64,000 nt of DNA. It comes from AP-15 sp035538335. GTDB lineage: Bacteria > Pseudomonadota > Alphaproteobacteria > ATCC43930 > CGMCC-115725. Location: contig DATLKN010000047.1 in the NCBI GenBank assembly GCA_035538335.1, positions 48,156 through 112,155 of the forward strand, in the 5' to 3' direction. A program made the position numbers and the translations under genes. A model generated the notes under the pieces. That model saw only the letters and a program-made list of their open reading frames with translations, searched no databases and was not told where the DNA came from. Positions 8,126 through 15,414 of the stretch are shown here, piece after piece. The first letter of the stretch is position 1. Each line of letters opens with the position of its first letter.

Positions 8126-8949
8126 TGCAGCACCTGCGATATCGACCGCATCGCCGCCGCCTCGTGCAGGTTGCGCTGGAATTCGTCGAAACCCCGGTCG
8201 GCGGCGCGATCGAGATCGGCCGCGAGGGCCTCGCGCAGCCGGCCGCGCTCGCCCGCGCCTTGCGCCAGCAGCCGGGCGGCTTCCGCGAGCAGCAGCGGCG
8301 GGCCGTTGGCGACGCCGAGCACGACCCGTGCCGCGCCGCCGTCCTTGACCGCGGCCGCGAGCGCGCTTGCGAAGGCGCCCTCCTTGCGGGCGAGCTTGAC
8401 GAAGCCCCAGCGTGCCGAGCCCGACAATTTCGGGATACGGACGCTCTCGACGATCTCGCCCTTTTCGAGCCGCGTCTCGTAGACGCCGGTCGCGAAATCG
8501 CCGGCCGCGATCGTGCGGCGCCCGGCGGGTCCGGAAACGATGATCTCCGCCCCGAGCGCTGCCGTCACCGCCGGCCATTCGGCCGCCGGGTCGGCGAGCG
8601 CGAGGCTGCCGCCCAAGGTCCCGCGGTTGCGCACGGCGCGATAGGCGATTCCCGCCGCGACATGCGGCATCAGCCCCTTCGAAGCATCGGGGACCGTGCC
8701 GTCCTCGATCGCCGCATGCGTCACCGCGGCGCCGAGCGTCACCGCGGCGCCGTCCTCCGACACCGCCAGCAGTTCCGGCAGCCGGGCGATGTCGATGACG
8801 CAGTCGGGACCCGCGAGCCGCAAGCTCATCATCGCCACGAGCGACTGCCCGCCCGCCATCAGCTGGCTCTCCCGCCCCTTGTCAGCGGCGAGCGCTACCG
8901 CTTCGGCGAGGTTTTTTGGCCTCACATATTCGACGGCTGCGGGCTTCAT
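8122..8949 (-). CDS. FAD-binding medium subunit of molybdenum hydroxylase
   Basis: CoxM/CutM-type flavoprotein subunit that passes electrons from the FeS clusters to the final acceptor. FAD contacts are visible in AGGQSLVAMMSLRL (32-45) and VRNRGTLGGSLALADP near residue 120, matching the family's TIGG-type loop. Length 275 is normal. It is the first gene of the three-gene operon, reading leftward; the region upstream faces a VapBC module. No maturation genes (CoxD/E/F/G-like) are present nearby, so cofactor insertion must rely on genes elsewhere. Confidence 0.92.
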   Translation of the reverse strand: MKPAAVEYVRPKNLAEAVALAADKGRESQLMAGGQSLVAMMSLRLAGPDCVIDIARLPELLAVSEDGAAVTLGAAVTHAAIEDGTVPDASKGLMPHVAAGIAYRAVRNRGTLGGSLALADPAAEWPAVTAALGAEIIVSGPAGRRTIAAGDFATGVYETRLEKGEIVESVRIPKLSGSARWGFVKLARKEGAFASALAAAVKDGGAARVVLGVANGPPLLLAEAARLLAQGAGERGRLREALAADLDRAADRGFDEFQRNLHEAAAMRSISQVLQ

Positions 8950-9033
8950 AAGAGGCGCTCCCCCAGGCGATTCCGATGCTCAGAATGAGCGCCGCCGCGC
9001 CAGCTGGCAAGCGCCCGACGACGCGGCCCCGAT

Positions 9034-9450
9034 CTAGCCCTCGCGCCAGTTGACGAGCTGCAAAGGCGGGGCGATGCGCGCAAAATGCCTGGTGTTGTTG
9101 GTCACCAGCACGGCGCCGATCGACAGCGCATGCGCCGCGATCATCATGTCCATCTCGCCGATCGGCTGGCCGGCGGTGGTCAGCTGGTGGCGAATGTCGG
9201 CGTAATAATCAGCCGCGTCGGCATCCCAGGCCAGCACCCGCACGATCTTGAAGAATTGCCGGACGCCGACTTGCAGGCGGTGCGATGGCGGCAGCCGCTT
9301 CAGCCCGTACATCAGTTCGGCCCGGGTCACCGCGGAGGCGCATACGCGATCGGGCGGAATCGCCGCGAGCTTCTCTTCGATCGCCGGCGAGCGGGCCTTG
9401 ATGATGAAGCTCGCAATGTCCGTATCGAGGAGGTGGAGCGCAGTCGTCAT
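9034..9450 (-). CDS. vapC: VapC-family PIN-domain toxin
   Basis: PIN-domain ribonuclease of 138 residues. Acidic catalytic residues are in place: LLDTDIASF at the start, the glutamate of VTRAELMYGL, the aspartates of GEMDMMIAAHAL and a C-terminal TNNTRHF. The starting ATG overlaps the stop of the upstream antitoxin gene by 4 bases, the typical VapBC arrangement. Read leftward from the AT-rich promoter at about 9735-9755. Confidence 0.92.
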   Translation of the reverse strand: MTTALHLLDTDIASFIIKARSPAIEEKLAAIPPDRVCASAVTRAELMYGLKRLPPSHRLQVGVRQFFKIVRVLAWDADAADYYADIRHQLTTAGQPIGEMDMMIAAHALSIGAVLVTNNTRHFARIAPPLQLVNWREG

Positions 9451-9716
9451 TCGCTGTCTTCGAATACGCCGCGGTCCTGCGGCGGCGTATTCATCGGCCG
9501 CTCGGCCATGAATTCCGCCGGCACGTCGATCGTGCGCATGAGGGCGAAGAATTCCGCCCAGGCTCGCTCGCCGGGCCGCTTGGAAAGCACCACATCGCCG
9601 GTTTGCTCGTCGCGCGTGGCGTAGACCTCGTTGCCCTCGAAGCGGAATTCGGCCGGCAGGCGCACCGCCTGACTGGCGCCGTTCTTGAAGAGCTTTGCAG
9701 TGCGGGTTTGCGGCAT
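9447..9716 (-). CDS. vapB: VapB-family antitoxin with SpoVT-AbrB-type N-terminus
   Basis: Swapped-hairpin AbrB-type DNA-binding antitoxin. The N-terminus TAKLFKNGASQAVRLP is the classic VapB operator-binding strand, and an acidic C-terminal tail would wrap the toxin. Two in-frame ATGs compete. The one at 9716 has GAGG five bases upstream and begins at the conserved domain, giving 89 residues; an ATG at 9731 would add five residues and has no obvious ribosome site. It is co-transcribed with vapC (4-base overlap). Confidence 0.9.
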   Translation of the reverse strand: MPQTRTAKLFKNGASQAVRLPAEFRFEGNEVYATRDEQTGDVVLSKRPGERAWAEFFALMRTIDVPAEFMAERPMNTPPQDRGVFEDSE

Positions 9717-9733
9717 CGAAGCCTCGGTCATTA

Positions 9734-9753
9734 ATATATACTTAGATATATAT
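9734..9753. promoter_or_regulatory. AT-rich near-palindrome at the vapBC promoter, candidate autoregulatory operator
   Basis: Two TATATA-type arms flank a short CTTAGA centre, in otherwise very GC-rich DNA, 18 bases upstream of the vapB ATG. VapBC complexes normally bind such inverted repeats over their own promoter. A promoter core is probably embedded in it. The operator role is inferred. Confidence 0.55.
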
Positions 9754-9883
9754 GCAAAATGATCCGATCTCGGCAAGCCCCTGCCGCAGGAGGTGAATCC
9801 CTGCCGCGCCATCATGTCTCAGCCGGGCCGCGGCATGTCTGGCATGCGAACTTCGCAAGCCAGCTTACGATAAGCCTCCCCAT

Positions 9884-9905
9884 TATATGTGAAGCTCATT
9901 ATATA
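9884..9905. promoter_or_regulatory. Inverted repeat upstream of the MarR gene, candidate MarR operator
   Basis: A near-palindrome centred on TGAAGCTCA with TATAT on the left and TATATA on the right. It overlaps a TATAAT-like element and ends about 10 bases before the marR ATG at 9916. MarR proteins bind 16-20 base palindromes of this type over their own promoter. The GTG at 9889, an alternative start, falls inside it and is therefore unlikely to be used. Confidence 0.55.
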
Positions 9906-9915
9906 TCGCTGGCCC

Positions 9916-10395
9916 ATGAAACATGAGATTCCCGGCCGCACGCTCGGCTTTGTCTTGAACGACGTTGCCCGCCTCCTGCGCAAGCGCTTCGAGCAGCAGG
10001 CGCGCGCCGACGCGCTCGGCCTGACGCGCGCGCAAGCCTCGGTGCTCGCCTATCTGGCTCGCCAGGAAGGCATCAACCAGGCGGCGCTGGCGCAGATCCT
10101 CGATGTCGAGCCGATCACCCTGGCGCGGCTTCTCGACCGCCTGCAAACCGCCGAGCTGATCGAGCGCCGGCCCGACCCGAAGGACCGCCGCGCGCATCTT
10201 CTCTATCTGACCGAAGCTGCCTATCCGCTGCTCGACCGCATTTTCGCGCTCGCCGCCGAGGTGCGCGAGGACGCGCTGGCCGGGATTGCCGAGGCCGACC
10301 GCGCCCTTCTCCTCGACCTCTTGCTGCGGATGAAGGCGAACCTGATCGCGGGCGCAGCCGAGGCGGAGCCGACGGAGGCGCTCGCCGATGGCTGA
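9916..10395 (+). CDS. MarR-family transcriptional regulator
   Basis: Winged-helix repressor of 159 residues. The recognition region AALAQILDVEPITLARLLDRL (wing helix-turn-helix, about residues 58-80) and the wing IERRPDPKDRRAHLLYLTE are typical of MarR. It overlaps the following EmrA-like gene by 8 bases and is the first gene of a marR-emrA-emrB operon, so it most likely represses this drug-efflux system and itself and is released by a phenolic or hydrophobic ligand. The ligand cannot be told from sequence. Confidence 0.93.
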   Translation: MKHEIPGRTLGFVLNDVARLLRKRFEQQARADALGLTRAQASVLAYLARQEGINQAALAQILDVEPITLARLLDRLQTAELIERRPDPKDRRAHLLYLTEAAYPLLDRIFALAAEVREDALAGIAEADRALLLDLLLRMKANLIAGAAEAEPTEALADG

Positions 10396-11509
10396 GACAA
10401 CCGCCGGACGCGTCCCGGCCGTCACCCCGAGCGCGCGGGCGCGCGCCCGCCGCCGCGGCCTGACGCGTGACCGGCTGCGCTGGCTCTTGATTGTGGTCGG
10501 GCCGCTGATCGCGCTCCTCGGCGTCGGCTATTTCTATTTCACGGGCGGCCGCTACATCGCAACCGACGACGCCTATGTGCGCGCCGAGACGGTCAATCTC
10601 TCGACCGACGTTTCCGGTCTCGTCGCGCAGATCCTCGTGCACGACAATCAGAAGGTGAGCGCCGGCCAGCCGCTCTTCCGCCTCGACGATGGGCCGTTCC
10701 GCATCGCGCTCGCCGATGCGCAGGCGCAACTCGGCGTCGTCGCCAACGACATCGCGGCCTTGCAGGCGAGCTGGCGGCAAAAGCTCGCGGACATCACCCT
10801 CGCCCGGCAGCAGCTCGTGCTGGCGGGGCGCGAATACGAGCGGCAGAAGACGCTGGCGAGCCACAGCTTCGCCTCGCAGCAGGCGCTCGACCAGGCGAAG
10901 AAGAGCCGCGACGCCGCGCAGGGCAACCTCGCCAGCCTCGAGCAGCAGCAGGCCGGGATCGCGGCGCAGCTGAGCGGCGATCCGGCGCTGCCGGTCGAGC
11001 GGCAGCCGCGCTACCTGGCGGCGCTGGCGCAGGTTGATCTGGCGAAGCGCAACCTGCGCGACACGGTCGTCCGGGCGCCGATGCCCGGCTTCGTCACCAA
11101 CGTCCCGTCGCTGACGCCGGGCAGTTATCTCGCGGCCGGCACCACCGGCTTCAACCTCGTCGCGCTGCATCGCCTCTGGGTCGAAGCCGATCCGAAGGAA
11201 ACCGAGCTGACGCACGCGGCGGCCGGGCAACGTGTCGTCATCACCGCCGACACCTATCCGGGCGTGGAGTGGCACGGCACGCTCGAAAGCCTGTCGCCCG
11301 CCTCCGCCAGCGCGTTCTCGCTCTTGCCGGCGCAGAATACGAGCGGCAACTGGGTCAAGGTCGTGCAGCGTATCCCGGTGCGCATTGCGGTGGACGACGA
11401 TCCCGCGAAACCGGCGTTGCGCAGCGGCATGAGCGTTGAGGTCTCGATCGACACCGGCCGCTACCGCCGCCTGCCGCATTTCCTCGCCTCGCTGCTGCAC
11501 CGCGGGTAG
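10388..11509 (+). CDS. emrA: HlyD/EmrA-family membrane-fusion protein
   Basis: Periplasmic adaptor of a tripartite efflux pump. A single membrane anchor is at about residues 31-52 (LRWLLIVVGPLIALLGVGYF), followed by the biotinyl-lipoyl-like strand TDDAYVRAETVNLSTDVSGLV, a long coiled-coil hairpin (about 100-190, rich in Q, A and L), and the return lipoyl half at about 215-245 (VVRAPMPGFV). Length 373 is normal for EmrA. It links the inner-membrane EmrB encoded next to an outer-membrane channel; no TolC-like gene is in this window. Confidence 0.92.
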   Translation: MAETTAGRVPAVTPSARARARRRGLTRDRLRWLLIVVGPLIALLGVGYFYFTGGRYIATDDAYVRAETVNLSTDVSGLVAQILVHDNQKVSAGQPLFRLDDGPFRIALADAQAQLGVVANDIAALQASWRQKLADITLARQQLVLAGREYERQKTLASHSFASQQALDQAKKSRDAAQGNLASLEQQQAGIAAQLSGDPALPVERQPRYLAALAQVDLAKRNLRDTVVRAPMPGFVTNVPSLTPGSYLAAGTTGFNLVALHRLWVEADPKETELTHAAAGQRVVITADTYPGVEWHGTLESLSPASASAFSLLPAQNTSGNWVKVVQRIPVRIAVDDDPAKPALRSGMSVEVSIDTGRYRRLPHFLASLLHRG

Positions 11510-11512
11510 GCC

Positions 11513-13048
11513 GTGGCCGACAGGCTGAGCCCCGGCGCCCACCGCGCTGTCATCACGCTGTGCGTGATGCTGGCGACGATCATGCAGGCGCTCGACACGA
11601 CGATCGCCAACGTCTCGCTGCCCTACATGCAGGGGGCGATGGCGGCGAGCCAGGACCAGATCAACTGGGTGCTGACTTCCTACATCGTCGCGGCGGCGAT
11701 CATGACGCCGCCGACCGGCTGGCTCGCCGGGCGTTTCGGCAGAAAGCGGCTGCTGCTTGCCGCGGTCGTCGGCTTCGCCGCGACCTCGGCCTTGTGCGGC
11801 AGCGCCAATTCATTGACCGAGATCGTCCTCTACCGGCTGCTGCAAGGCGGCTTCGGGGCGGCGCTGGTGCCGCTGTCGCAGGCGGTATTGCTGTCGAGCT
11901 ACCCGCGCGAGCGGCACGGCTCGGCGATGGCGCTGTGGGGCGTCGGCGTCATGCTCGGGCCGATCCTCGGGCCGACGCTCGGCGGCTGGCTGACCGAGAA
12001 TTACAGCTGGCGCTGGGTCTTCTACATCAACGTGCCGATCGCCGTGCTGGCGGTCGTCGGGATCAGCACCTTCATGCGCGAGACGACGCGCGACCGCTCG
12101 CGCTTCGACTGGCTCGGGTTCGTGCTCTTGAGCCTGGCGATCGGCGCCTTGCAATTGCTGCTCGACCGCGGCGAGGAGCTCGACTGGTTCGGCTCGCCCG
12201 AGATCGTCGCGCTCGCGATCGTCGCGGCGGTCGCGTTCTACATGTTCCTCGTCCACATGTTCATGGCCGAGCGGCCGTTTCTGACGCCGGCGGTGTTCGC
12301 CGACCGCAATCTCTTGGCCGGGATCACGCTGATTTTCGTGCTCGGCATCGTGCTCTTCACGACCCTCGCGCTGCTCGCGCCGTTCCTGCAGACGATGATG
12401 AATTATCCGGTGCTGACGGCAGGCGTCCTGTTGGCGCCGCGCGGCATCGGCACCATGCTGGCAATGCTGATCGTGGGCCGCCTCGTCGGCAAGATCGACA
12501 CCCGCGCGCTCATTCTCTTCGGGCTCGCGCTGACCGCGGTGTCGCTTTACCAGATGACGGGATGGACGCCGGCGGCCGCCGCGGCGGCGGTCGTCGAGAC
12601 CGGCGTCATCCAAGGCTTCGGGCTCGGCTTCGTCTTCGTGCCGCTCTCGGCGATGACGTTTTCGAGCCTGCCGCCGGCGCGCATCCCGGAAGCGGCCGGG
12701 GTCTACAATCTGATGCGCAACATCGGCTCGAGCATCGGCATCTCGCTGTCGATGGCATTGCTCGTTAGCAACACGCAGGTCAACCATGCCGAGATCGGAG
12801 CCGGGGTCATCGCCGCCGACCCGCTGTTCCGCGCACCCGCGATCGCGCATTTCTGGAGCCCGTTCACGGCGCAAGGGCGGGCGCTGCTCGACGCCGAGAT
12901 CACCCGCCAGGCGACGACGATCGCCTATATCGACGATTTCAAGCTGCTGATGATCGTCACCTTCCTTTCGATGCCGCTCGTCCTCTTGCTGCGCAAGCCG
13001 CGCGGCGCGGCGCCCCCCGGCGCTCTCGCCCACGCCGCGACGGAATAG
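11513..13048 (+). CDS. emrB: EmrB/QacA-type DHA2 major facilitator efflux transporter
   Basis: Proton-driven drug exporter of 511 residues with about 14 hydrophobic segments, the DHA2 topology. Motif A (GWLAGRFGRKR, about 64-74) and the antiporter motif C region (GVGVMLGPILGPTLGGWL, about 143-160) are clear. GTG start three bases after the emrA stop, so the two are coupled. Expected substrates are hydrophobic or amphipathic toxic compounds; the pump works with the adaptor encoded upstream. Confidence 0.93.
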   Translation: MADRLSPGAHRAVITLCVMLATIMQALDTTIANVSLPYMQGAMAASQDQINWVLTSYIVAAAIMTPPTGWLAGRFGRKRLLLAAVVGFAATSALCGSANSLTEIVLYRLLQGGFGAALVPLSQAVLLSSYPRERHGSAMALWGVGVMLGPILGPTLGGWLTENYSWRWVFYINVPIAVLAVVGISTFMRETTRDRSRFDWLGFVLLSLAIGALQLLLDRGEELDWFGSPEIVALAIVAAVAFYMFLVHMFMAERPFLTPAVFADRNLLAGITLIFVLGIVLFTTLALLAPFLQTMMNYPVLTAGVLLAPRGIGTMLAMLIVGRLVGKIDTRALILFGLALTAVSLYQMTGWTPAAAAAAVVETGVIQGFGLGFVFVPLSAMTFSSLPPARIPEAAGVYNLMRNIGSSIGISLSMALLVSNTQVNHAEIGAGVIAADPLFRAPAIAHFWSPFTAQGRALLDAEITRQATTIAYIDDFKLLMIVTFLSMPLVLLLRKPRGAAPPGALAHAATE

Positions 13049-13052
13049 CGGT

Positions 13053-13973
13053 CTACTCGAAGCCGAACCCGGGTCCGGCGCGGCGGCGCAGCTCTCGCCC
13101 GAGATCGGCGCCGAGCGCGGCGGCCTCGTCGATTGCGCCCGCGCGCTTGCCGGCGAGTTCCTCGCTGCCGTCCGGTTTCCAGATCGCGCCCTCGATGACG
13201 AGCCGGCCGCCCGCGATCTCGGCGAGCCCGCCGATCGGCGTCCTGCACGAGCCGTCGAGAGCGGCGAGCATCGCCCGCTCGGCGGCGACGGCGGCGCCGC
13301 TCGCGGCGTCGTGCAGCGGGCCGAGGCGCGAGCGCAGCGCATCGTCGGCGCTGCGGCACTCGATCGCGAGCGCGCCCTGGCCGATCGCCGGCAGCATCGC
13401 GGCAGGCGAGAGGATCTCGCATGCCGCGGCTTCCTGCCCGAGACGGACGAGGCCGCAGAGTGCGAGGATCGTCGCATCGACCTCGCCGGCAGCGAGCTTC
13501 TTCATCCGTGTATCGACATTGCCGCGCAACGGCGCGATCCGCAGATCCGGGCGGCGGCGCAACAGTTGCGCCTGGCGGCGCAGCGACGAGGTGCCGACGA
13601 CGGCGCCTTGCGGCAATTGCGCGAGGCTCGCCGCCCGCGGCGACAGGAACGCCTCGCGCGGATCGTCGCGCGGCAGCACGCAGGCGATTTCGAGCCCCGC
13701 CGGCAGCCAGGTCTCGACATCCTTCAGCGAATGGACGGCGAGATCGATGCGGCGATCGAGAAGCGCCTCCTCGATCTCCTTGGTGAAGAGCCCCTTGCCG
13801 CCGATCTCGGCAAGCCGGCGGCTCTGCTCGCGGTCGCCGCTGGTGCGGATCGGCACGATCTCGACCCGGCCCGCCAGATCGGGATGCGCGGCGAGGAGCC
13901 GCTCGCGCACCAGCCCCGCCTGAAAGAGCGCCATCGCGCTGCCGCGCGTGCCTATGCGCAATTGCGCCGCCAT
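13053..13973 (-). CDS. hemC: Hydroxymethylbilane synthase (porphobilinogen deaminase)
   Basis: Condenses four porphobilinogens into hydroxymethylbilane in haem synthesis. The start MAAQLRIGTRGSAMAL, RTSGDREQSRRL, KGLFTKEIEEALLDRRIDLAVHSLKD and GTSSLRRQAQL are diagnostic, and the dipyrromethane cofactor attaches to the cysteine in LDGSCRTPIGG. 306 residues is normal. The motif after the substrate site reads ALCGLVRLG rather than the usual AxAGLxRLG. The start lies 4 bases after the stop of the permease gene upstream, so the two are co-transcribed; hemC more often sits with hemD or tsaD. Confidence 0.95.
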   Translation of the reverse strand: MAAQLRIGTRGSAMALFQAGLVRERLLAAHPDLAGRVEIVPIRTSGDREQSRRLAEIGGKGLFTKEIEEALLDRRIDLAVHSLKDVETWLPAGLEIACVLPRDDPREAFLSPRAASLAQLPQGAVVGTSSLRRQAQLLRRRPDLRIAPLRGNVDTRMKKLAAGEVDATILALCGLVRLGQEAAACEILSPAAMLPAIGQGALAIECRSADDALRSRLGPLHDAASGAAVAAERAMLAALDGSCRTPIGGLAEIAGGRLVIEGAIWKPDGSEELAGKRAGAIDEAAALGADLGRELRRRAGPGFGFE

Positions 13974-13977
13974 GCGC

Positions 13978-15237
13978 CTAGCCGTTGCCGCCGACGAGCG
14001 GCAGCGTGCGCGTCGCCGCCAGCCAGAACACGGCGAAGCCGATCGAGACGATGGTGATCGGGATGCCGGCGCGGGCATAGTCGGCGAAGCTGACATGCGC
14101 GCCCAGGCGCTCGGCGCGCTCGGCGATCAGGATGTTGGTCAGGCTGCCGGTCAACAACAAATTGCCGGCGAGGCTCGACAGCAGGGCGAGCGAATAGAAC
14201 ACGCCCGAGGGCGCGTCCGGCCATAGCTGCACGAGCAGCATCGAGGCCGGGACGCTGCCGATCGCATTGGCGCCGGCGACGCTGAACCCGGTCAGCAGCA
14301 AGAGGTTGCCGGGCATGAGGCCGTGCCGCGTCAGATATTCGAGGAACTCCGCCGCGAGCCCCGAATGGTTAAGCGAGCCGGTCAGCGCGAACAGGCACGA
14401 GACCAGCAGCAACAGCGGCCAATCGACTGCCGCGATCATCGTCCGGCTGGTGATCTTGCGGTTGGCGAGCAGCAGGGCGGCGATGATCAGCGCACCGATT
14501 TCGCGCGGCAGCGAGGTGGTGAAGAGCGCGAGCAGCGCGGCCACCGCGATCGCTCCCTTGATCGTCTGGTTGCGGTCGAAGGGATGCTTGACGATGGGCG
14601 GCGGCTCACGCGGCGGTTCGAGCATCGCAGCGCTGATCCGCCGCCGCCATTGCAGCCACACGACCGTGAACACGACGGCGAGGCTGACCAAGGCCGGCAC
14701 GCTGCATTTGGCGAAAAAGACCCAGAAGCTGAGCCGCCCTAGCGAGCCGATCAGGATGTTCTGCGGGCTACCGACGAGGCTCGCCGCGGCGCCGGCGTTG
14801 GTCGCCGCCGCCAGCGCGATGACGAAGGGCCGCGGGTCGAAGCCGCGCTCCTGCGCCCCGGCGATCAACAGCGGCGCCATCGCGATCAGCAGGATGTCGG
14901 TGGCGAGCACCGCCGACAACAGCCCGCCGATGACGACGGTCAGCGCGAGCAGCAGCGCCGTGCCGCGCGGGCTTTGCGTGATCGTGCGGGCGCACAGATC
15001 GATGAACCCAGATTCGAGAAACTGCGCCGAGATGATCATCATCGCGAAGAGCAGCGCGACGCTCGGCGTGTCGACGTCGCTGCCGAAATCGTCGAGCGTC
15101 ATCTGCCCGGTCGCGAGCAGCGTAATGACAGCGAGCAGCGCGATCCCGGTGCGATCGACGCGCAGCCAGGCGATTCGCCCGGCCGCCATGCCGATATAGG
15201 TCAGGATCAGAACCAGAAGAACGATCGCGGCATGCAT
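13978..15237 (-). CDS. ArsB/NhaD-type (SLC13 superfamily) anion or cation permease
   Basis: Inner-membrane transporter of 419 residues with about 11-12 hydrophobic segments. Two hairpin-like motifs rich in small residues, AAATNAGAAASLVGSPQNIL (about 145-164) and LTGSLTNILIAE near the C-terminus, match the ion-transporter superfamily containing ArsB, NhaD and SLC13 carriers. The substrate cannot be assigned: arsenite, sodium/proton exchange and dicarboxylates are all possible. No ars genes are nearby. It is the first gene of a two-gene unit with hemC. Confidence 0.82.
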   Translation of the reverse strand: MHAAIVLLVLILTYIGMAAGRIAWLRVDRTGIALLAVITLLATGQMTLDDFGSDVDTPSVALLFAMMIISAQFLESGFIDLCARTITQSPRGTALLLALTVVIGGLLSAVLATDILLIAMAPLLIAGAQERGFDPRPFVIALAAATNAGAAASLVGSPQNILIGSLGRLSFWVFFAKCSVPALVSLAVVFTVVWLQWRRRISAAMLEPPREPPPIVKHPFDRNQTIKGAIAVAALLALFTTSLPREIGALIIAALLLANRKITSRTMIAAVDWPLLLLVSCLFALTGSLNHSGLAAEFLEYLTRHGLMPGNLLLLTGFSVAGANAIGSVPASMLLVQLWPDAPSGVFYSLALLSSLAGNLLLTGSLTNILIAERAERLGAHVSFADYARAGIPITIVSIGFAVFWLAATRTLPLVGGNG

Positions 15238-15414
15238 CGCAGCGGGGCGCCGAAGGATACAGCATCATAACCTTAGCGGATGGCCCGAGCGCCACGGCTT
15301 CGTCGATGCTGCGACAGTTTTGCAACGAATTGCGGCGTTCATGTTACAGGTCGGGGGTCGCAGAGGGCGATCGAGGCTGCGGTATCGCTCGCCGCGTTGC
15401 TATATCATAGGCCC

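Noticed and set aside
5311..8949. Calling the cluster a carbon monoxide dehydrogenase
   Set aside because: The active-site loop is PYRGVGR, not AYxCSFR. The substrate is unknown.
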